Notes under the pieces: model-generated
Database searches by the model: none
Told to the model about the DNA's origin: nothing
The model's input: the letters and a program-made list of their open reading frames with translations, nothing else
DNA from: Methanobacteriota archaeon
GTDB taxonomy: Archaea; Halobacteriota; Methanomicrobia; Methanomicrobiales; Methanocorpusculaceae
Reading direction: 5' to 3'
NCBI GenBank assembly: GCA_023396065.1
Contig: JAEWXF010000014.1
Span: 16,522 to 80,521, forward strand
DNA: 64,000 nt
Program-made: the position numbers and the translations under genes
Shown: in pieces, positions 60,380-64,000 of the stretch
Layout of the letters: each line of letters begins with the position of its first letter
Numbering within the stretch: position 1 is the stretch's first letter

Positions 60380-60527
60380 AACTCCCCCTCCTTACAACAC
60401 CATTTCTGTACATATGCGACCGACCCGCTAGTTAAAGTATCGGACAGAAAAAAATCAGAAATCAGATGCCCCCGTACCTGCAATTCCGAACATTAATCAG
60501 CAGGCATGCGCATTATAACTAATAACC

Positions 60528-61070
60528 ATGGACGAAATCGTCGAAAAAGGATTTGACCGCCTGCAGGAAATAATCAAACACGCAAAAGACCAGCAGGACA
60601 CCCTTGCAGACCAGATAATCGAACAGAATGCATCTCTCCTCGCACGCATGGCTGCCGCTGTGGCCCCGATCGTCAGCGAAATCGGATCTGAATTCCTGCT
60701 CAAAGCCAAACAGGATACCAAAGGAGATCTCTACGACCAGCGTTATTACGACAAGAAAATGATTCTTCTCGGAAAAACTGAATCTCCCCTTGAGTTCCGG
60801 CCAGATGATCCCAAGAAAAAAGTCACACAGCAGTTCTGCGTACTCAGCGAAACCGGAGAGCTCTTCGAACTCATGTTCTCCAACGACGCATTCATCGTGG
60901 ACACGTATGCATCTCCCCTAAGTCCTGAAGACGCACTGGCATTCTACGGGTACGACATTATCTATATGCTCTACACAGCTATGCGTGACTACCATCTTGC
61001 CGAAGAAGATATCATTTCCGCACTTAATCTCACTCTGGGTTACATCCAGAATAAAACTCAATCGGCATAA
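60528..61070 (+). CDS. Hypothetical cytosolic protein
   Basis: 180 residues with no signal peptide or membrane helix. The N-terminal ~45 residues look like an amphipathic helix or coiled coil (VEKGFDRLQEIIKHAKDQQDTLADQIIEQ), followed by an Ala-rich helix and an alpha/beta part with QFCVLSETGELFELMFSNDAFIVDTYASPLSPEDALAFYGYDIIYMLY. I do not recognise the family. Its own promoter region (60380-60527) is A/C-rich. It is next to tRNA-Ile and iorAB on separate units. Confidence 0.75.
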   Translation: MDEIVEKGFDRLQEIIKHAKDQQDTLADQIIEQNASLLARMAAAVAPIVSEIGSEFLLKAKQDTKGDLYDQRYYDKKMILLGKTESPLEFRPDDPKKKVTQQFCVLSETGELFELMFSNDAFIVDTYASPLSPEDALAFYGYDIIYMLYTAMRDYHLAEEDIISALNLTLGYIQNKTQSA

Positions 61071-61101
61071 TTTTTTTAAACAAAAAAACAAAGAAAAACA
61101 G

Positions 61102-61175
61102 TGGGCCCGATGAGATTCGAACTCATGACCTCCCGGTTATCAGCCGGGCGCACCACCTAGCTATGCTACGGGCCC
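61102..61175 (-). tRNA. tRNA-Ile (anticodon GAT)
   Basis: Acceptor GGGCCCG/CGGGCCC, anticodon stem CCCGG/CCGGG with loop CTGATAA (anticodon GAT), T arm ATGAG TTCGAAT CTCAT, discriminator A. No intron and no encoded CCA. T-rich DNA (GTTTTTCTTTGTTTTTTTG) follows. CTATATATGG on the minus strand at 61209-61218 fits its TATA box. Confidence 0.96.
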
Positions 61176-61289
61176 CGTTTGGGTGTTACCCTAATACATA
61201 TGCATTATCCCCATATATAGGTTGTGAAATGGAATTTCCCGACACCCCCGTCCTTTAGCGTAGGCTTAACTCCTTATCCTGCGAAATGC

Positions 61290-61297
61290 TATAAAAT
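61290..61297 (+). promoter_or_regulatory. TATA box of iorAB
   Basis: TATAAAAT at 61290-61297, preceded by GCGAAATGC (BRE-like), lies about 28 bases before the iorA ATG, predicting a leaderless or nearly leaderless message. The surrounding TCCT...AGGA symmetry may be chance. Confidence 0.65.
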
Positions 61298-61321
61298 AGG
61301 ATATCGGGCAGCTGATAGAGA

Positions 61322-63109
61322 ATGGCAGACGAGAAAAAAAAGCAGTATCTCCTGGGAAATGACGCAATCGCGCACGGATGTCTGGAAGCTGGTGTGGACT
61401 TCGTATCCGGATATCCCGGAACCCCCTCCTCTGAAGTAGTTGACACATTGCGCCGGACGAAAAATCCCTGGTATTATCTGGAATGGTCAGTAAACGAAAA
61501 AGTAGCCTTTGAAAATGCCCTGGGGGCAAGCTGGTGCGGCCTTCGCTCCATCGTAACCATGAAACACGTTGGACTCAATGTCGCAGCAGATCCCCTCATG
61601 ACCTCATCATACACCGGGGTTAACGGAGGATTCGTTGTACTCTCTGCAGACGACCCGTTTGCCCACAGTTCCCAAAACGAACAGGACTCACGGATGTATG
61701 CAAAGTTTGCTCAGGTTCCCTGCCTGGATCCCGCAAACGTACAGCAGGCTCACGACATGATCACAGAAGCATGGAACCTGTCCGAAACGTTCTCTCTCCC
61801 GGTTCTCTTCCGGCCGACAACACGCATCTGCCATTCAAAAAGCGATGTAACTCTCGGAGAAGAAAAACCCTCCCCACGAAAGGGCAAGTTCGTTCACAAC
61901 CCAAAACAATATGTCGTAATTCCGGCACATACCCGACCGCTTCATGCAATACTTACCAAAAAACAGCCGGAGGTTGCAAAATATCTTGTTCAATCCAGAT
62001 ACAACTCTGCAGAAATTCGCGGAAAAAAAGCAGTAATTGCCGGCGGCATCTCCATCTCCTACGTAGAAGAAGTTCTGCCAAAGGATGTTTCCCTGATCAA
62101 AATTACCGCATATCCGATTGACCGTGACTGGCTTGCCAATGTTGTCAGCCGACATACTGAAGTATTGGTAGTTGAGGAACTGATGCCGGTCATTGAAGAG
62201 GCGGTGCGGCAGGCAGCATCAACAACAGTCGTCCACGGAAAACTTGACGGCTGTCTGCCTCATGAAGGTGAGTTCTCCACCGCACTGGTTGCGGGAGCCC
62301 TCGTAAAAGCAGGTTTTCTTGCGGAAAACCCCTGTCCGGTATCTCCCGAGCCGGCTGCCGTTCCTGTTAGACCCCCGATTCTCTGTCCGGGATGCCTGCA
62401 CCGTTCGGTGTTCTATGCAATGAAAAAAGTGTTTAAAGATGGTGTGTTTCCAAGCGACATCGGCTGCTACACCCTGGGACTCCAGATGGGGGCTGTAGAT
62501 ACCACCATCTGCATGGGAGCGTCAATAACCGTTGGTTCCGGAATAGCTCATTCCTGCCCGGAAACACCGGTAGTATCCACCATCGGGGACTCAACGTTCC
62601 TCCACACGGGAGTAAATGGTCTGGTCAATGCGGTATACAACAACGCAAACCAGACAATTATTATTCTCGACAACCGCATAACCGCAATGACCGGCCACCA
62701 GCCGAACCCGAACACCGGCGTAACGGCAACGGGGGTAGAGTCCCCGAAGATTTCCCTTGAGGAACTGGCGCGGGCCTGTGGGGTTTCGTTTGTTGAATCG
62801 GTCGATCCGTATGATCTGACCGATCTCCTTGAAACACTGAAAGCAGCAAAAGAAAAGGACAGTGTGAAGGTCATCATTGCAAAGCAGCCGTGCGTAATTA
62901 TGAATAAACGCAACGGTGTCAAGCGGAGCAGATATGTGGTGGACGCGGAACGGTGTCTGAAATGCGGTGCCTGTGTCCGGTATGGATGCCCGGCCATTGA
63001 AACGGATGAGAATGGCGCATCACGGACAACGGCTTTGTGTACCGGATGCGGTGTCTGTGCCGACATATGTCCGGCCGGTGCCATTCACCGCGGGGGTGCA
63101 CGGCAATGA
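61322..63109 (+). CDS. iorA: IorA, indolepyruvate:ferredoxin oxidoreductase alpha subunit
   Basis: Oxidatively decarboxylates aryl pyruvates (from aromatic amino acids) to acyl-CoA, or runs in reverse for aromatic amino-acid synthesis, using thiamine diphosphate and ferredoxin. 595 residues: the pyrimidine-side domain with AGVDFVSGYPGTPSSEVVD (about 22-40), RSIVTMKHVGLNVAADPLM, the TPP-binding GDSTFLHTGVNGLVNAVYNNANQ (about 422-444) and HQPNPNTG, then a ferredoxin-like end with two 4Fe-4S motifs, CLKCGACVRYGCP and CTGCGVCADICP. Overlaps iorB by four bases. Confidence 0.97.
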   Translation: MADEKKKQYLLGNDAIAHGCLEAGVDFVSGYPGTPSSEVVDTLRRTKNPWYYLEWSVNEKVAFENALGASWCGLRSIVTMKHVGLNVAADPLMTSSYTGVNGGFVVLSADDPFAHSSQNEQDSRMYAKFAQVPCLDPANVQQAHDMITEAWNLSETFSLPVLFRPTTRICHSKSDVTLGEEKPSPRKGKFVHNPKQYVVIPAHTRPLHAILTKKQPEVAKYLVQSRYNSAEIRGKKAVIAGGISISYVEEVLPKDVSLIKITAYPIDRDWLANVVSRHTEVLVVEELMPVIEEAVRQAASTTVVHGKLDGCLPHEGEFSTALVAGALVKAGFLAENPCPVSPEPAAVPVRPPILCPGCLHRSVFYAMKKVFKDGVFPSDIGCYTLGLQMGAVDTTICMGASITVGSGIAHSCPETPVVSTIGDSTFLHTGVNGLVNAVYNNANQTIIILDNRITAMTGHQPNPNTGVTATGVESPKISLEELARACGVSFVESVDPYDLTDLLETLKAAKEKDSVKVIIAKQPCVIMNKRNGVKRSRYVVDAERCLKCGACVRYGCPAIETDENGASRTTALCTGCGVCADICPAGAIHRGGARQ

Positions 63110-63687
63110 AGAAAAGTTACGATGTGCTGATTGTAGGTATCGGGGGCCAGGGAACAATTCTCGCATCCAATGTACTGGGTGATGCCTGTGTAATTGAAGG
63201 ACGACATGTCCGCGGAGCTGAGACGCATGGAATGTCTCAGCGTGGCGGATCTGTTGAGACCCATATCAGGATTGACGGAAAGTACGGATCATTGATTGCC
63301 CCGGGTACCGCGGATTTACTGATTGCGTTTGATGTTCTGGAAGCTCTCCGGTATCGCCATTTTTTGAAACCTGATGGGGTGATGGTAGTAAACCGTGAGA
63401 TGGTGGTTCCAACATCTGTGTACTCTTCCAAATCTCCTGTGCCGAAAATGGAGGAGATCGAAGCAGAACTGCAGTCCGGTAAGATATCCGTACATCTGGT
63501 AGATGCAACAAAGATTGCGGCCGAAGCGGGCAGTCCGCTTGCGGCAAATATTGTGCTTCTCGGTGCTGCGTCTCATACACTGCCTCTGTCCGTTTCCTCT
63601 CTTGCAGAGGCAGTTCGGCGGAATGTGCCGCAGAAAACAATCGAGATAAATGTAAAAGCCTTTGAGCTCGGTAGAAACACCATATAA
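63106..63687 (+). CDS. iorB: IorB, indolepyruvate:ferredoxin oxidoreductase beta subunit
   Basis: Gamma-type subunit of the 2-oxoacid oxidoreductase. 193 residues from the ATG at 63106, which overlaps the iorA stop as ATGA. Signature: VLIVGIGGQGTILASNVLGDACVIEGRHVRGAETHGMSQRGGSVETHIRI (about 6-55), the GxGGQG loop and the SQRGG motif. C-terminal ELGRN end is typical. The gene is followed, convergently, by S-layer paralogue 3. Confidence 0.96.
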   Translation: MKKSYDVLIVGIGGQGTILASNVLGDACVIEGRHVRGAETHGMSQRGGSVETHIRIDGKYGSLIAPGTADLLIAFDVLEALRYRHFLKPDGVMVVNREMVVPTSVYSSKSPVPKMEEIEAELQSGKISVHLVDATKIAAEAGSPLAANIVLLGAASHTLPLSVSSLAEAVRRNVPQKTIEINVKAFELGRNTI

Positions 63688-63745
63688 TTTTTCTTTTTTC
63701 GTTTGCAACGGACTTCTGTCCGGGAAAATAGTGTATAAAAATTAT

Positions 63746-63792
63746 TTGTATGCCGTTTCCGGCACACAGGTTTCACTTCGTTTCAGCGCTGC
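63746..63792 (-). repeat. Shared S-layer 3' flank, copy B
   Basis: The DNA after the stop of S-layer paralogue 3 repeats that after paralogue 2 (54447-54492) in inverted orientation, including the GAAA-loop hairpin. Further on it diverges (TTTTTATACAC here, TATCTCAGCAC there). Confidence 0.9.
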
Positions 63793-64000
63793 TTAGTTGC
63801 GGCGGAGGACGAGGAGTGCGACTGCACCAAGGCCTGCGAGTGCAATGAATGCACCAAAGCCTGGGGTTTTAGCCTCGGTCGGAGTTGCGGTCGGCGTGGT
63901 TGTTGCCGGTGCAGAGGTTCCGGTCGGGGCTGTGGTTACAGTGGTCGGAGTGACCTTCTCAACGAGGTTGAAGTTGGTCGTGGTGGTCACGTCTGCCTCA
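63793..64000 (-). CDS. S-layer glycoprotein-like protein, paralogue 3 (C-terminal end only)
   Basis: Only the last 68 or so codons lie in the window; the gene begins beyond the right edge. The frame reads EADVTTTTNFNLVEKVT, a Thr/Pro stalk that differs from paralogues 1 and 2, then TPGFGAFIALAGLGAVALLV and LRRN, the same PGF-CTERM sorting signal and anchor. Its orientation is opposite to paralogue 2. Confidence 0.9.
   Translation of the reverse strand, partial: EADVTTTTNFNLVEKVTPTTVTTAPTGTSAPATTTPTATPTEAKTPGFGAFIALAGLGAVALLVLRRN

Noticed and set aside
1..64000. CRISPR array, insertion sequence or integrated virus
   Set aside because: No regularly spaced direct repeats, transposase, integrase or tRNA-end duplication was seen.

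Overview
The window comes from a methanogenic archaeon, most likely order Methanomicrobiales and close to Methanocorpusculum (the genus is inferred from memory of gene content, not from a search). Evidence: complete mcrBDCGA, the start of the mtr operon, mtd, mer and a Tfx-type regulator; archaeal ribosomal proteins (L19e, L21e, L32e, S4e) with Rnp1 inside the ribosomal operon; leaderless or TATA-type promoters; and several S-layer-like proteins with DUF3821-like N-termini and a C-terminal TPGFGAF-type (PGF-CTERM) sorting signal.

Layout. 1-7.5 kb: methyl-coenzyme M reductase operon followed by the methyltransferase operon (mtrE, mtrD, start of mtrC), all on the minus strand, with a 24-bp perfect palindrome touching the mcr TATA box. 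7.7-13.9 kb: a secreted DUF3821 protein, then a plus-strand information-processing operon (trmY, pus10, rpl21e, rpoF, DUF655, rsmA, a HemK-like methyltransferase, a copper-chaperone-like protein). 13.9-30.7 kb: minus-strand ribosomal superoperon from L3 to SecY, then adkA, DUF106 and cmk, interrupted by a sensor-like lipoprotein and pilin-like gene pair. 30.7-31.3 kb: non-coding DNA dense in hairpins, a candidate structured RNA. 31.4-36.9 kb: tfx, mtd, mer, a divergent tubulin/FtsZ-like protein with a repeat tail, and a dUTPase/dCTP deaminase-family gene. 37-40 kb: tRNA-Arg, a PEGA-like membrane protein and AMP phosphorylase.

40-64 kb holds three paralogous S-layer genes in alternating orientation (minus 40.0-42.6, plus 51.8-54.4, minus from 63.8 past the window end). 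Between the first two lie an ADP-ribosylglycohydrolase, argCJB, trpF-like, trm5-like, thiE, thiM and HMG-CoA reductase. Between the second and third lie a small Cys-rich protein, tRNA-Ser, cbf5, hemD, a TctA-like permease, trpB2, an AEC permease, a hypothetical gene, tRNA-Ile and iorAB. Paralogues 1 and 2 share a nearly identical ~270-bp 5' flank in inverted orientation. Paralogues 2 and 3 share an identical 3' flank, also inverted. This makes two ~9-kb blocks that could invert or exchange S-layer sequence by homologous recombination.

Together the genes cover the central steps of CO2-type methanogenesis (Mtd, Mer, Mtr, Mcr), translation and tRNA modification, the cell surface, and amino-acid, thiamine, isoprenoid-lipid and tetrapyrrole metabolism. 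I saw no CRISPR array, insertion sequence, integrase or rRNA gene.
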